Source: Rhizophagus clarus (Eukaryota > Glomeromycota > Glomeromycetes > Glomerales > Glomeraceae). From it: a stretch of DNA of 64,000 nt. Position 1 is the first letter of the stretch. The number at the start of each line of letters is the position of its first letter. The stretch lies in contig BLAL01000252.1 in NCBI GenBank assembly GCA_015698045.1, forward strand, positions 1,488,001 to 1,552,000. Direction: 5' to 3'. The notes under the pieces were generated by a model that saw only the letters and a program-made list of their open reading frames with translations, did not search any database and was not told where the DNA came from. Shown here in pieces: positions 45,846-58,868 of the stretch. A program made the position numbers and the translations under genes.

Positions 45846-47007
45846 TTGTATAATTGTTAAATATATTTATTAGAAGCTTGTGGAAAACCATGAGCTTTAA
45901 AGCTATTTATTAACAGTTAATGTTAATTATAAGGCTGGGTCGTTTTTATAAATTTATCTTACTTATTTATTAAATTTAATAAACATATAACTTGTATTAG
46001 CATAAACAATCTGTATAATTAATAATTCTCTCTTTATCGATAAACGTTTTAATAACAATTAAAGCAACTCTTAATAGGTCATCAAACCGAAAAGTCATCG
46101 AAACTATTTACTTTAAATAACAATGAATTGCCAAACTGCTGTAATTCGGCTTTTGGGCTTTTGAAAAGGAAAAACTTGACTTAGGATTAATTACACGCGT
46201 ATTTATTCGATTAGTCATTCAGATTTGAGATGTCATGAATTTGGATTTTTTTTTTGGGAAATCGTAAATCAGTTGATCATCATCTCATTATGCATACTTT
46301 ATTATCACGTGAACAAACATAGTTTCCTTTCCTCGATGCTGAATGATGTAGAATGATTAGAATAGAAAAAGAATAAGGTAGTACCTACCTTATAAATTAT
46401 TACCTGCACTTTAATAGTTTAACTCTCAATTTATCCTTTGCAATTTAGAATTTATCATATTTTGTTTAATACACACAAAAACGAACAAATGACAACAAAA
46501 ATATTTTTACCGAAGTTATTACCATGATTCATTTCCATGATTTTATCCAAGTTCGGTGTAATACTCACCGTTCTTAACTATTGGATACATTTATATATTA
46601 TTATTAAATATTTTGATGTGTTTCTCGATGTTAATCAACAACACTTACCCCACACTTACCCACAAACCAATAAAAAAAATTTTTTTGCGAAAAGTAAAAA
46701 ATGAATGAAAGTAACAAATTATTACCTATTGTTACCTATGATTTTACCTATTTATATAATAAACAAAATAACATGCGTAATTTTTTGTGGTGTCCTTACC
46801 AATTAAGGCATAATCTAAATAAGGAAATATTAATCGAACTTTTTTTTTGCAAATACAAACCATAGCCTACCCGTCATTTAATTATGATTTAACGTATTTG
46901 AACTCGTGGTTTCAAGGCTAAAACGACTTACCCTCCAGAATTACCATTATAAATAAAAATATATATATACTGACTATTCATTCATATATCGCAAACTTGT
47001 TTTTAAT
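45846..47007. other. Convergent intergenic region
   Basis: It lies between the 3' ends of VTI1(+) and U1-70K(-). Several cacttaccc words occur at 46645-46665. The short frame at 46974 overlaps the U1-70K end in another frame. No gene or RNA was recognised. Confidence 0.5.
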
Positions 47008-48399
47008 TTATCTCCTTCTATCCCTACCTTTCGACCCATATCTATCATCTCTGTATCGCCCAGGACTTCTTGAACGACTGCGACCACTACGTCGTCTATA
47101 ATCTCGATCACGATCGTAGCTACTTCCATAACCACCACCATGCCTACTACCATATCTAGACCCATTACTACTACTACTATATCCGTACCCCCCGCTTGTT
47201 CCCCGAGAATGACTACGATAATCTCTATCATGAGTAGAAGCTGGAGGAGGATGACTTGTATGAATAGCGTAACTACCTTCTCTACCTGAATATTTCTGAT
47301 TTTGTTCAGGACCCCCGATGCGTGTTCCACCAAGTCCACCACCTTATTCATTTTATGTTAGTGTTCATATTATAATATAACCAAAAATTTCATCATAAAC
47401 AAATCATTATTAGTAATGACCAATTTTAAAGTAAAATAGCAAACAAATACTTACCCAACCGACGCGGTCGCCAACCCTTAACGGTCCTTCCACGTTCTAC
47501 ATCAACCAAGATACGTCTACCCAGAAGTTTGACACCATCTGCATCTTTATAGGCAGCTAATAATTTTCATGAAGGATTAGATTATATGCGTATTTAAGGT
47601 TTTTAAAAAATCATAAACACTATACACGAGAATACTATAAATGAATAATTACCTTTCATATCTTTTTCTCTTTCGAATTCAATGAAAGCATAACCTCTAG
47701 GTTTACCGTCATCTTTTCTTTTTACAATTCGTATCTATTCCAAATAGAATTAAATCAATATTAATAGTTATAGGTTGAAATGTGCGTCAAAAAAAAATCT
47801 TACGTTTTCGACAGGACCATACATCTCGAATTCACGTCGTAAATCTTTTTCCGTTATGTCATATGACTAAAGTATTAAATAAATTAAGTATAAGTGTGAA
47901 AAGTTTTCTTTAAAAATAGATCAACATATCGTACCATTCTTGCAACGAACAAAGTCTTGAATGGATCACCAGTGACATTCTCATCTTTGTTAGGATCCCC
48001 TATTCATGCAAACGTTAAAATCAATTCTGATGCTCGTTGATATATTATTAGAAGACGCTGAAAATAACTTACATTCTTCGAGCCCCTTTTTGATGGCTTC
48101 TTCCGCCTTTTTCTTTTTTTCGGCAAGCTAATGATATTGGACAAAAAAAAAACATATGTAGCCATAAATCTGAGATATACGATAAAATCTATTATTACCT
48201 TACGCTTTTTCTTCTCTTCGACTGTTTCTGTTGGTACGTAATCTGGATCATAGTCTTTCAACAAAGGAACATATTGACCAACACCGGTAACTGAAGGTCC
48301 TTTGCGTTTAACAGGATCTCTATCTAACGGTTTTGCATAAGGAAGGGGAGGTCGAGGTGCAAAAAGCGCCAACAAGTTATGCGGTAATTTATCAGTCAT
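47008..48399 (-). CDS. U1 small nuclear ribonucleoprotein 70 kDa (U1-70K)
   Basis: The start [20 protein letters not shown] is the typical U1-70K N-terminus, followed by [20 protein letters not shown] and a Lys/Glu-rich helix that continues in exon 2. The RRM holds RNP2 LFVARM and RNP1 [10 protein letters not shown], with [20 protein letters not shown] between. After the RRM come [20 protein letters not shown] and a Gly/Arg/Ser/Tyr-rich tail with RS dipeptides ([17 protein letters not shown]). Exon 1 is 48399-48199, exon 2 48127-48073, and others follow through to the stop at 47008. U1-70K binds stem-loop I of U1 snRNA and helps recognise 5' splice sites. The tail is of the kind regulated by SR kinases. 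Confidence 0.92.
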
Positions 48400-48696
48400 G
48401 ATTAGGTTCTGAAATGAAAAAAAAAAAAAAGGAATAAAAAAGTTTTATATATGCTTATGTATCTTGTGACACGATTATATAATAAATCTGACCAATTACA
48501 ATTATTTATACGAATTTCATCTTTATTTCTTTTTATTAATATAAATATTTTAAGAAAAAAGTAAAACCAATCACAAATTATTCGCTTAAATAAATTATCT
48601 GTAACATACATAATAACCATATTATTATGCAATTTTTTGAAGTGTATAAGATAGCAGATTTAATTACACATTTTACTAACTTATATCGAGTATTTA

Positions 48697-51033
48697 TTAC
48701 GTAAACAATCCTCCGAATTGACTTGCATAAGCCATAGGTCGAATATTGGGATGAGGCTAATATAAAAATGAAGATAAATAAAAGTTTAAAAAAAAAACGC
48801 TTTTCATAAATAGTCCAAACGTACCACTGCCTCAAAAGTTTTATAGTCCAACTTCAAATCGGAAGTAATGTTAATTATTGCGCCTTTATTCCCAATCGTG
48901 TCACTAACAACGCGTAGAGTTTAAGAGTATTAAAGTTGGTCGATTACTTGCAAAAAAAAATTAAATAACGATGTTTAATAATGTTTACCAATAATTTGGA
49001 GCAGAAAAAACGGTAATACATTTTCCATTATGTTCAATCACGTAACCATTTTCTTTAACCTCATGACTTCTTATTAAAAGGTCTAAAAAGGAATATAATC
49101 TCAATATTGGCTACTAAATGATCATGAATCTAAATTACAATCAGTCATACCAAGATTATTGCGTTTCAAAAAACTTTCGGTAACGTCGGGTCCAAACTGT
49201 ATTCCGACACCTCTCTTGCTTGGGCCTCGTCCAGGTTGAGCTTGTGGATCTTGAGATAATAAATTTAGACTTTATAAATAAGGAGAAACTTTGTTAAAAG
49301 AATGCTTAACTTAAATAACATACCAGACCAAAGCAATTCGCACATCAAACTTCCATGCTCTAATTGTTTCTTGCCAAATCGGTCAATATTTCTTATATCA
49401 TCTAATGTTACGTCATCCCGACTAAATAATCCACCATGAACTACCAAAATTTTTTGGTTAATAAGGTGGGCTAAGGGCAAAGTACTAAACGTTTCGGAAA
49501 ACAACTCAAACATTTCTTCCGAGAATTTAGCTTTAACTTCGCCTTCAAAACCATAAACTTTATTCATATCATCTGTTTCATGATTTCCTCTAGTCAGATA
49601 AAGTGACTTTGGGTAAAGCCATTTGTAGGCGAACAAGGTCAATATGACCTCAAGACTAAATGAACCACGATCAACGAAATCTCCATTAAAAAGATACATA
49701 TTTGTTTCAGATGGTACACCGTTAATTTTGAAAATGTTAATAAAATCATAATATTGACCTATTAAATAGTTTTATTAAGTATTCAGTATTTTTCGCCATA
49801 TTTACGAATCACTATTTAACATACCATGAACATCACCGCATACAGTCAATTTTGAATCTTGAGGTATGGTTATATCAACTAGTGACGGTGTCTCTAGCAT
49901 AATTTTTCTGACTGCTAAAATAATCTGGTCATGATAATAATTTTGCCATTATTCCAAATAATAATATCAAATACGTATGAGATATAACAAAAACATTAAT
50001 TACTTACCTGGAATGCATGTTTCTTATGAATTTTCTTTTGATTTTTGAAACGTTCCATCATTTCTTCGATGAATTCTTTCGTGATCTTCCCATCTTCGAG
50101 CTTTGGTCCATCGTACGAAGATTCCACGGCTATCAAGATATTACAAAGGATATAAATAGAAAGTCTAACATTTATTTTTCAAGCATAATAAACACTACTT
50201 ACTAATCGTGGTTACGTCGAACGTTTCTGCAAGATTCTTTGGGGAGTCTACCTATTAAATCGGTTAAGTAACAGGTAAATCATCATTTGTTTAAACGGAA
50301 TTATTGCATAATAGACATAATAAAATACCTCAATTGCTTTTTCAAATGCGATCCTTTTCACGATTTTCTCGCATTCTGTAAGCTTTGATTTAACATCTTT
50401 ATCGCCGGGGGATCTTTTCACAACCTGTCAAAATAGACAGGCTTCGGATTACCATGAATAATCATTAGATTGGATATAAGGTCTAGGTCTGTTTCAAATA
50501 AAGTCCTCACAATTCGAAAATCCCGACGCGCGTCTTCAAATTTACATAAACCCATATTCGCAGCCGCTCTTCGATAATATCCCTATCAGAAAAAAATGTG
50601 TCAGTAATCTTTTTTTTTTCTAAATGTATAATTGCGGAGTTTTTAATACTAGCATAAAAATTTTAACCTTAGTATATGATGGATCAAGTTTAATTGCTGA
50701 ATCCGCGTCTGCAACAGCGAATCCGAATGCTTCAGTTTTGAAATAGGCAAAAGATCGATTGGCATAGTACGCTGCAACGGTTGGATTCAGCTTAATTGCT
50801 TCTGAATATTTATCGATCGCAGCTTCATACTTCATGGCTAAAATAATAAAGTTTTTAAATCCAAATCAAATATGATAGCAACTGCTTCATTTAAATCCCA
50901 TAAAGTAATGAAAACAACTAAAAAGTTCCAAACCCTGAAACAGTTTATTAGCAGCTTCTTTAGTTTCCTCGGCTTTGGTTTTATTCTCTTCTGAAACGGA
51001 AATATTTTGATCGCCATTCGGTTCTTTACTCAT
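48697..51033 (-). CDS. Serine/threonine protein phosphatase 5 (PP5), TPR plus PPP domain
   Basis: The start [20 protein letters not shown] leads to TPRs ([12 protein letters not shown], then [55 protein letters not shown]). The catalytic PPP domain follows, with [47 protein letters not shown] and LLWSDPQAQ. It ends VFSAPNYCD-like sequence and [13 protein letters not shown]. These are the metal-binding and catalytic motifs of PPP phosphatases. PP5 is held inactive by its TPRs and C-terminus and is activated by Hsp90 and fatty acids. It has about ten exons with small introns. The stop is at 48697-48699. Conservation leaves no doubt about the family. Confidence 0.93.
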
Positions 51034-51169
51034 TTTGTTTGGTTAAAGGGAAACCTAAAAAAAAAACCACCAAATTTAGCATTTATCAAGTTGTGTAATG
51101 TTGGTCATCTACCTTTTAAAAAATGATAAATGCACGTGTTGATCATGATAAATTGAATCTGTTCTAAAA
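51034..51169. promoter_or_regulatory. Divergent promoter region PP5/dehydrogenase
   Basis: Just 136 bp lies between start codons of the phosphatase (-) and the dehydrogenase (+). It is AT-rich, with no recognised factor site. Confidence 0.6.
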
Positions 51170-52646
51170 ATGTTGAGGAATTTTGGAAGGTCGAAATTGT
51201 TTAATTTATTTTGTTTGAGAAATCTTTATTCAACAATGGCACCGAAAGTATTATTAACTCAATTGTTACCACCGGACTCACAGAAGCTTATAGAGAGTGC
51301 CAAAGATGTTGAACTTGTTTGTTGGGACAAAACAGGAGCAATTCCACGCGAGAAATTCTTGGAGATGGCGAAAGGTTAGTTACGCAATCTTTTACTACAA
51401 ATTTAACTAAAATAACGTTTATGTGCTTGTTTCGAAGGCGTTGATGGAATTATATGTATGTTGACCGAAAAAATTGATTCTGAATTGCTCAACGCAGCCG
51501 GACCGAATTTAAAAGTAGTTTCGACAGTGTCAGGTTGCAAATTTACAAGCTTGACTATTTTTGGATGAATTTTTATGAAAAAGATTTAACATTATCTGGT
51601 TAATAGTCGGATATGATCATGTCGATTTGAATGAACTACGTAAGCGTTCGATTTTATTAGGTCATACGCCAGGTGTACTTACGGATGCTGTGGCGGTGAA
51701 TATTATTCACTCTTTTTTCATTCTTAACCAGATTTTCACCAAAATATATTATTCTCATCAATAAAAACATCTTTTATAAATAAGGATATCACAGTTCTAT
51801 TGGTTTTAGCCGCTGCGCGAAGAATACGTGAGGTAATTCGTTTATTTTTTTTTTTTTTCCGATATTTCAGTTATGTATATATAAAGTTTTTACTTTGTCA
51901 AGGGAATTCGAGCAGTCGAGAGTGGAAAATGGACTTGGAGTCAAACATGGATGCTCGGTATGTCATGTTTAATTTTTTAATCACCTCATTATTTCTAACC
52001 TTTATTTCATTTTATGTTCAGGGGTGCAATTTACGAACAAAACAGTTGGAATTGTTGGGTTGGGTCGTATAGGATCAGCTACTGCCTTACGACTAAAACC
52101 CTTTATTGGAGATAATGGAAAAATAATTTATTTTGGCCGTGTAGAAAAACCTATAGCTTCTTCCCTTGGCGCAACTAAGGTAGAATTTGACACTCTTATA
52201 CGTGAGTCTGACGTGATTTGTATTTGTTGTGAATTGAATGAAGAAACTAAGGAACTATTTAATTACGAAGTTTTCAAGAAAATGAAGAGTAATGTGGTAT
52301 GTAAATTCAATTTGAATCACCGAACCAATATGTAATATTATTAAAATAAATCAAACAATACCAGATTCTTGTAAATACGGCGCGTGGAGGAATAATTCGT
52401 CAAGATGACCTTTGTCGAGCTTTATCGGAAGGGATGCTTGGTAGTGTAGGTCTAGATGTTATGACCCCAGAACCGTTAAATTCAAATGATCCACTTTTGA
52501 AATTTGATAGGGTTATAGTTATTCCACATATTGGTAGCGCAACTTTAGAAACACGTACTTTGATGGCCAATCTCGCTATTGAGAATGTTTTGTCTGGCGT
52601 TAGAGGAGAAACTTTGCCTCACGGTGTGAAAATGAAAAGTAATTAA
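51170..52646 (+). CDS. D-2-hydroxyacid dehydrogenase, glyoxylate/hydroxypyruvate reductase type
   Basis: The exons join to about 350 residues. The NAD(P)-binding motif is VGIVGLGRIGSATALRL (GxGxxG). The catalytic residues sit in NTARGG (Arg), MTPEP (Glu) and IPHIGSAT (His). Together with SGKWTWSQTWMLG they place it in the GRHPR branch, which reduces glyoxylate and hydroxypyruvate. The first 22 residues, MLRNFGRSKLFNLFCLRNLY plus ST, are basic and acid-free like a mitochondrial presequence. A second start, MAPKV at residue 23, begins where cytosolic homologues begin. Two products with different destinations are therefore likely. An additional 5' exon is not needed. All introns are GT-AG. Confidence 0.9.
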
Positions 52647-53078
52647 AATAGTAATGATTTTTGCGTTTGCAGTATGCAACGTAAATCTTTTAAATTAATA
52701 ATTGTTCTGTGTTACGTTGAAGAGATCCATACATCGTCACACCTTGTCTCAGTCCTTCATTATCTCATTGTATAATGATTTGTTTTTCGACTCATATGAC
52801 GGAGTTTATTCAGCGTTTTTCTTAGCGTTTATTAACATAATAAGAAATATTACAATAAGTTGAAATAATCTTGATTATGGAATCTTTAAATAAATTTTCA
52901 TTAATTATTTCTTAGAATTAAAAGGAAGAATTTTTTTTTGCTTACCCTATTAGTTTAACAGAGTTTGTTACGCAAAACTGATAATCCGGCTAGATCAAAA
53001 AAAAATATTTAAGGCTTTGCTCATTTTTTCTCCTAGAATATGAGGAGGTTCCTATAAGGTTTAAAATTTCAATGAATA
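52647..53078. other. Intergenic, no feature recognised
   Basis: It holds the 3' flank of the dehydrogenase gene and the promoter side of the membrane-protein gene. Nothing specific was seen. Confidence 0.45.
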
Positions 53079-55511
53079 ATGACTAGTCAATATAATGCGC
53101 AGTTTGAAGATAAAATTATTACTCGGGAAATGGAATGTAGAGAAAGAAAAGCCAAGTTGATCTTCTTGATTATCATTGCTATTCTTACAGCCGCTTATGG
53201 GGTAATGAATTTTTTATCTTTTAGGGAAAATGAACTAAACTGACTGATATTTATCACGTTATACGGCCATAATAAGTCATGGAATTTCTACAGAATGTAT
53301 GTTGCGATTCACAACCCTGTAGTTACGATGAAAACGAGTATGAGGTGAATATATATCAGATATGCGTACAAATTAATGAAACAGAATTTTTACTAAATTT
53401 CGCCTCCTTTTACAAAGGCAGAGTATGCCGGTAAGTATTTTTCTTCTTTAATAACTGAAAAAAATAATCATAAAAAACTTGAGAAAATAAAATGTTGTTG
53501 ATTAGGTTCCAGGTAATTTTCTCAATGTAAACATACAAATAAGTTATACGCGGTAACGGTTTATAATTTAAATATTTAAAGGCGTGGTGATTTGTGGAAA
53601 AACGCTGGATATGCAACCCAGATGCTATAAATCAGAATTTAATGTAAAGTTTTATTTATTTGCTGATTAGTTTGATTTAAACCAATTTAGTTAAATTTAC
53701 TTTATTTTTTTAACTAATAGGCTGCGGATGACGACTATCAGTTGGTACGCGTTTTACGCGTTGATAAATGGATAAATGATTTTCAGTATTGATCTGCTTG
53801 ATCTGCGATTAATTCTTAATATAGGGTGCTAGCTGTGATAGATATCTAACGAATTATGATTCTAGAATGGACGCAACGCGTGAGTGAAAATTTTTTATTT
53901 GGCTGTTTAAATAAAGTAAAATCTAATCTTTTTGATTATTTCATGTAAAAGAGTTTATTAACATGCGAGGATTTAACGATCTCACTTTATTTAATTGTTG
54001 TAAGTGAGAATTTTAAACGTAATTAAATTTAAAAGCTAAAACTGATAAACTACTCCAAGTGATTAATAACCATCGATTGGGTATGGTGTTTGTAAATGTA
54101 AAATTAATTATTGCCTTGATTTTTTTTGTTTTTAGTTATATTGAATCCATACCAGAAGGATGATGGTTTGATTTTTGATAATTCTACACAAAAGATTGCG
54201 CTCGCGTTATGGTCCACTGAAAACGCTAACAATACGGTACATTTATACTATGAACTCAAGTGTCCTTATAATTCTTTTGATGTAATTCTTTTATTCAACA
54301 GCAATTCAATATCACTAAAGACGAATGGTTCTTGTACGGGACCTTTACTGAGGTGACTACTTTTACAACTGTAAAATGATTGATAAAATTTTATTTACTT
54401 TTTTGATATCTAACTTTAATTATAGTGGGACAATCCATATAGAGTTAGATTCCAAATTGTAAAAATGGTTGGTCATATTTTTCATTCTCAGTCACGTGTT
54501 CTTGTAAACAATCTTTGATTAAATTAAAACTATAGCCTTCCATCAGTTACATTTATTTCAAAAGAGAAGAATACTACAATATTTCTCGATCAGGTATTTA
54601 TAAGATACGTCGCATATAATTTTATTTTTTTAACGAATGATAAAATCTCTCATTGATGTCCGGCAATTCAAACATAATTATCAAGGCGCTATATTCGGTG
54701 ATACGACATCATCAGATGTTAAATCGAACTCAAAAGTAGAAATTGAAACGATATTTGCAAGCTTCGATCTGACCGGATTTGCTATTAGTCCAAATCTATG
54801 GGAGATACTCAGGTAAATAAACATGCGCACTTTCAATATTATTTTATTTCACTATTTTACTTTTTTTTTACTTAGAATTGTTCCTTCGAAATATGTCACG
54901 AATCCGGATACCAATACTCAAGAATATCCAGTAACAGTATATTTTAATCGCATTGAATTTACACTTCTTCAACTGGTAAACTTTATCTGATCCGTTTTTT
55001 TATTAATTCTTTATTCCTAAACTTAAATTCATTCATTTTTATTCTATTTATAACGAAGGCGGCTAATATGGGAGGGTTTGTGTCAATACTAAGTGCCATC
55101 TACTTTGTCTTATTCGGTTCCCAACGAGTTAATCCTTGGGGAATAGTACAACGTCATATACTTAAAAGTGTACCAGCCCCACCACCAGTTTATATGCCAT
55201 CAGTTGACGATAATTTGGAAAAAGGATATCTACAACTATCGCAAACATTCCCAAACAATGGACCTCAACCTACATCTGAACTTGATCATTCTGTTCTTAA
55301 TCGCCAAGTTGCAGAAGATTATATTGACCCTACGCCACAAGGTGGCTTATCTACACAAATACCAATATCACCTTATGGTATGAAGAATAAGTTTTGATTT
55401 TTTTTTTATATCATAATCTATCATGTGACGCATATTTTCTAATTAGACATACAAAGGATTCGTAATGAACTTAGAGGTGAAGTTCAACTGACTATAGCGC
55501 GTGAATGTTAG
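53079..55511 (+). CDS. Two-span membrane protein, family unknown
   Basis: The start MTSQYNAQFEDKIITREMEC runs into a first membrane segment KLIFLIIIAILTAAYG. A Cys-containing luminal or outer region follows over many short exons (CCDSQPCSYDENEYE, VVICGKTLDMQPRCYKSEFN, ASCDRYLTNYDSRM, LYYELKCPYN). The later part includes DVRQFKHNYQGAIFGDTTSS and FDLTGFAISPNLWEILRIVP, then a second membrane segment NMGGFVSILSAIYFVLFGSQ. The cytoplasmic tail is Pro/Gln-rich and ends RIRNELRGEVQLTIAREC. The hairpin topology with paired cysteines suggests a secretory-pathway or plasma-membrane protein. I recognise no named family. The small 5' exons between 53200 and 54100 are the least certain. Confidence 0.7.
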
Positions 55512-55931
55512 TATTTTTTTTTTTCTTTTTGTTTTTCATAATTTAATTATTTCCTAGTATTAATTTTTTCTGCTATTAAATAGTGGAAATACTAAAACTG
55601 TTTTTAAGTAAATATTACCTGAAAGATGTAATAAAGCAATAAGTATCACTAAATTTATTTAATTTTGTATCATATCCAAAAGTCTTTTAACCAAAATTTG
55701 ACCTAAATAAAATGCCATAGTTTTTTATTTCATGAAATGTTTTATAAATACTATGTAAATGCAATTCATTATGTTTGTACTCATTATTACTTCATTATGT
55801 CTAATACATTAAATATGAATTAATAAAATTTTAAACCTGCATTATTTTAAAATAATAAATCTCATATTAATTACGTATTTAGTCTATAAAATGATATATA
55901 ATTTTAAAATAACTATTAGAGTATTAGAGTA
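55512..55931. other. Convergent intergenic region
   Basis: AT-rich 3' flanks of the membrane-protein and golgin genes. No feature was recognised. Confidence 0.5.
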
Positions 55932-58217
55932 TTATACAATAATCACTTCTCCAATACATCCTGAACATTTTCCAATTTCAAAAACTCCACTAAATTGAGA
56001 AAATGAATATCTACGATTCGCGCTATTTGGTGGAGAAAGATTTAGATTGGAAGAAACAAGTGGAGATGAAACTTCTAACATACGCTTTAATTGTGATTCA
56101 AGATTCAAATTTTTTTGCCGTTCTTTAAAAAGAAGTTGTTTAAGTTCTTCTTGGTCTGAATTGGGATTTGAAGTTAACGACCGATAGTTTTGATTTTCTT
56201 CATAATTAAATTCACGAGTTGTGCCATTTGTTGTCGTTTTTGTTGTTATCTCTTCAGCATCTATTCTCACTTCTTGAAGTTTATTTAATAATTCTTGTTC
56301 CAATCGAGAAACTCTTGATTTTTCTTTGTCTACTTCTTCGGCAAGTCGTAATTTATCATTACTGATTTCTACAAATTTTTCACGTAATTCATTCAATTGA
56401 GCTATTGAATCGCGATTATCACTTGTCAATCCTTCGATCTTTTTTGTAAGATCTTTGATACGTTTAGTCAACTTTGAATTTTCCGATTGAACACTTTGAA
56501 GTTCGCTTGAAAGATCATCACGTTCTAAATTTAATTTTTCAATCACAGATGAATTAGATGAAACTTGTTCTGATAAAGCTGAAGCTTCAGTTTCTTTGAT
56601 TTTAAGAGAACTTGATATTTTTTCAACTCTTTGTGTTAATTCATTTCTCTCGTTTGTCAATTGCTGAATTTCTTTAGTCATTAACTCAACATTTGTCTGA
56701 GCTTCATATGATACCCGTTCTGCTTCTGAAAGTTTCTCTATGTTCTCTGATAGCTGTTGTTCAGTATTGGTAAGTTTATGTCGCAAATTTGACAATTCTA
56801 TTTCTAAAGCTTCACATCTATTCTCTTTATCTTGAAGTGTCTTTTGTAAGGCTTCTACTTCATCAGATACTGAACGAGCATTTGCCTTTTCTTGAGTAAG
56901 TTGTTCAATAATAGAATCTTTGGTATTAAGTTGAGATATTAATTGTTTGCTATCCTTCTCTAATTGTTCAACACGAGTATTCTACATTATAAATAAAATT
57001 ATTAAGGAGTCTAGTTGTAAAATTATAACAAAAAATGGTTAACTTATTACTTACCTGTAATTGTAAAGATTCTAGTATCTTCTCCTTTTGTTCATCGGCT
57101 TCTTTAAGCCGTCCTTCTTGATTATGTATTTTTTCCTCTAATTCAGCATTCTTTCGTCTTAATGCATCCACTAATAATTGACCTTCTTCTAACAACTCTT
57201 CACTTTTTTTAAATCGATCAGCCATTGCAGAATATTTTTCCAATTCCGAAGTCAAAGCATTCTTCTCGTCGACTAACATAGCAATAGCCTGTCGTTGCAA
57301 CCCAATATCCTGCTTTTGTTTATTACACAAACTAGAAAGGGATTCATGCGTATAAGATTCTTCAGCCGAATTATCAGCAGAAGGAAGTATACTTTCTGCA
57401 ATGGTCAAATCGATTTGTTTTGATAAGAGATTAGATTGTGATTGTTGTCCATGTGGTTGAAAAATTGGTTGAAGTCCTTCAACCAATGATAGACTCGTAG
57501 CTGAGGAGGACTGTGGAATATAATCTGAATAATCTCTGCATTTTTGGTTAAACCCAAAATGAATTAAATACCTAAAAATATTCTCAACAATAATTTTCTG
57601 CGAAAATACACTCACTGTGAAGCTTGATTTTCAACTACATCAGGATTGGTATTCGTTGTAGAAATATTATCCTCTTCTACTACTGCAATCGTTCTGATCC
57701 CATTATAAGTATATAAAAGATTTACATATAAATGAATGAAATTTTGTTCTTAACTTGCAGGTTTTTAACTATATTTTCTTTTGCCATCAATAAAATAATT
57801 TACTATCATAGTTCCTTGCATGGAAATCAATCTTAGATGTTCTGTATTTTCTTTTTGATACATCATTTGGCCAACAGGTTCTTGCGCTTAACAAGAATTG
57901 TCTCTATAAATTTTTAAGAGAAAAAATACTCACTCCTGCCCAGTTCCATCAGTTCTGACGCTTCCAGAGTCTGATGCTATACTATTCCTTCGATCACCAG
58001 ACAATGCAGCGGAATCAGAACTATCTTTACGTGTTATACTAGTAGAATCCACTGAACTGGCTGCTTTCTTCTTTTTAAACTTCTTTAGCTAAACTCCCAT
58101 AAAATAAAGACACTTTTCTTAAATTAATTGTATTTATTTTTATCATTATAAAAATTTTTCTAATACCGTTTTCTTTGCAGAAGCTACTTTTTGATCTCTC
58201 GCTGCATCTCCGTCCAT
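55932..58217 (-). CDS. GM130-like golgin (coiled-coil Golgi tether)
   Basis: Five exons give about 600 residues. The start MDGDAARDQKVASAKKT, followed by LKKFKKKKAASS, is a basic N-terminus like the p115-binding end of GM130 and fungal Bug1. A Ser-rich stretch (DSSDSAALSGDRRNSIASDS) follows. From about residue 170 to 550 it is nearly all coiled coil (EKYSAMADRFKKSEELLEEG, then ELVRIDQL-like heptads and QLTNERNELTQRVEKISSSL). The end is SQFSGVFEIGKCSGCIGEVI plus IV, a hydrophobic C-terminus suited to the PDZ domain of a GRASP/Grh1 partner. It would tether vesicles at the cis-Golgi. The family call rests on the two ends and the coil; other golgins remain possible. Confidence 0.7.
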
Positions 58218-58868
58218 GTTACTTCGACTTAAAGAGTCATACAAGTAAAATATTTTTTCAATTGCTTGGAACCTTTTTTAATTTTATTGGCAATAAATGA
58301 TTGGCAAGTATAATTTCCGTAAATTTACAGAAATAACGTGATTTATTAATCATGTGATGCGCATGTAGCGCACGTATTTGGATGAATTTTAAAACTTTTC
58401 ACTTTATGTTTTATTGACGTTATCCTAAATGGGTAAATACGACATTTAGGCAAGAAATACAGGTAAACCACATTCTTTTTCTCATCCATAAACAATAAAT
58501 TTTTTAATTTTAAAGAGAAATAAAGAGAAAAAAAAAGTCAACGAAAAAAAAAAAAAAACCTTGATTGATAAAATATTGAATATAAGAATAATACTACGGA
58601 AAAAAGACTGTCAACAAACGTTCTTTCCTTTTTGATATCATATACGAAAAATGTTCATTTGTATTTTTTTTTTTTTTTTGTTTCCTTATTCAATGCAATA
58701 ATATAGCAAAGAATACGAAAAAAAGGTATTTAAAGCAAATATTTTCAACTATTTTTTCCCTTCATTGGACTTAAAAAGTCACAGTATGTTAGAAAGGAGT
58801 TGATCAAAATGTTTGGCCCGCAGGCCCTTTCTAAAAAACAAAAGAAAAAAAAAAAATGCTATATAAGC
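58218..58868. other. Intergenic between two minus-strand genes
   Basis: It contains the promoter side of the golgin gene and the 3' flank of the KH gene, with several A and T runs of 10-16 bases. The frame from 58800 on the plus strand is the antisense shadow of the KH gene end. No other feature was seen. Confidence 0.5.
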
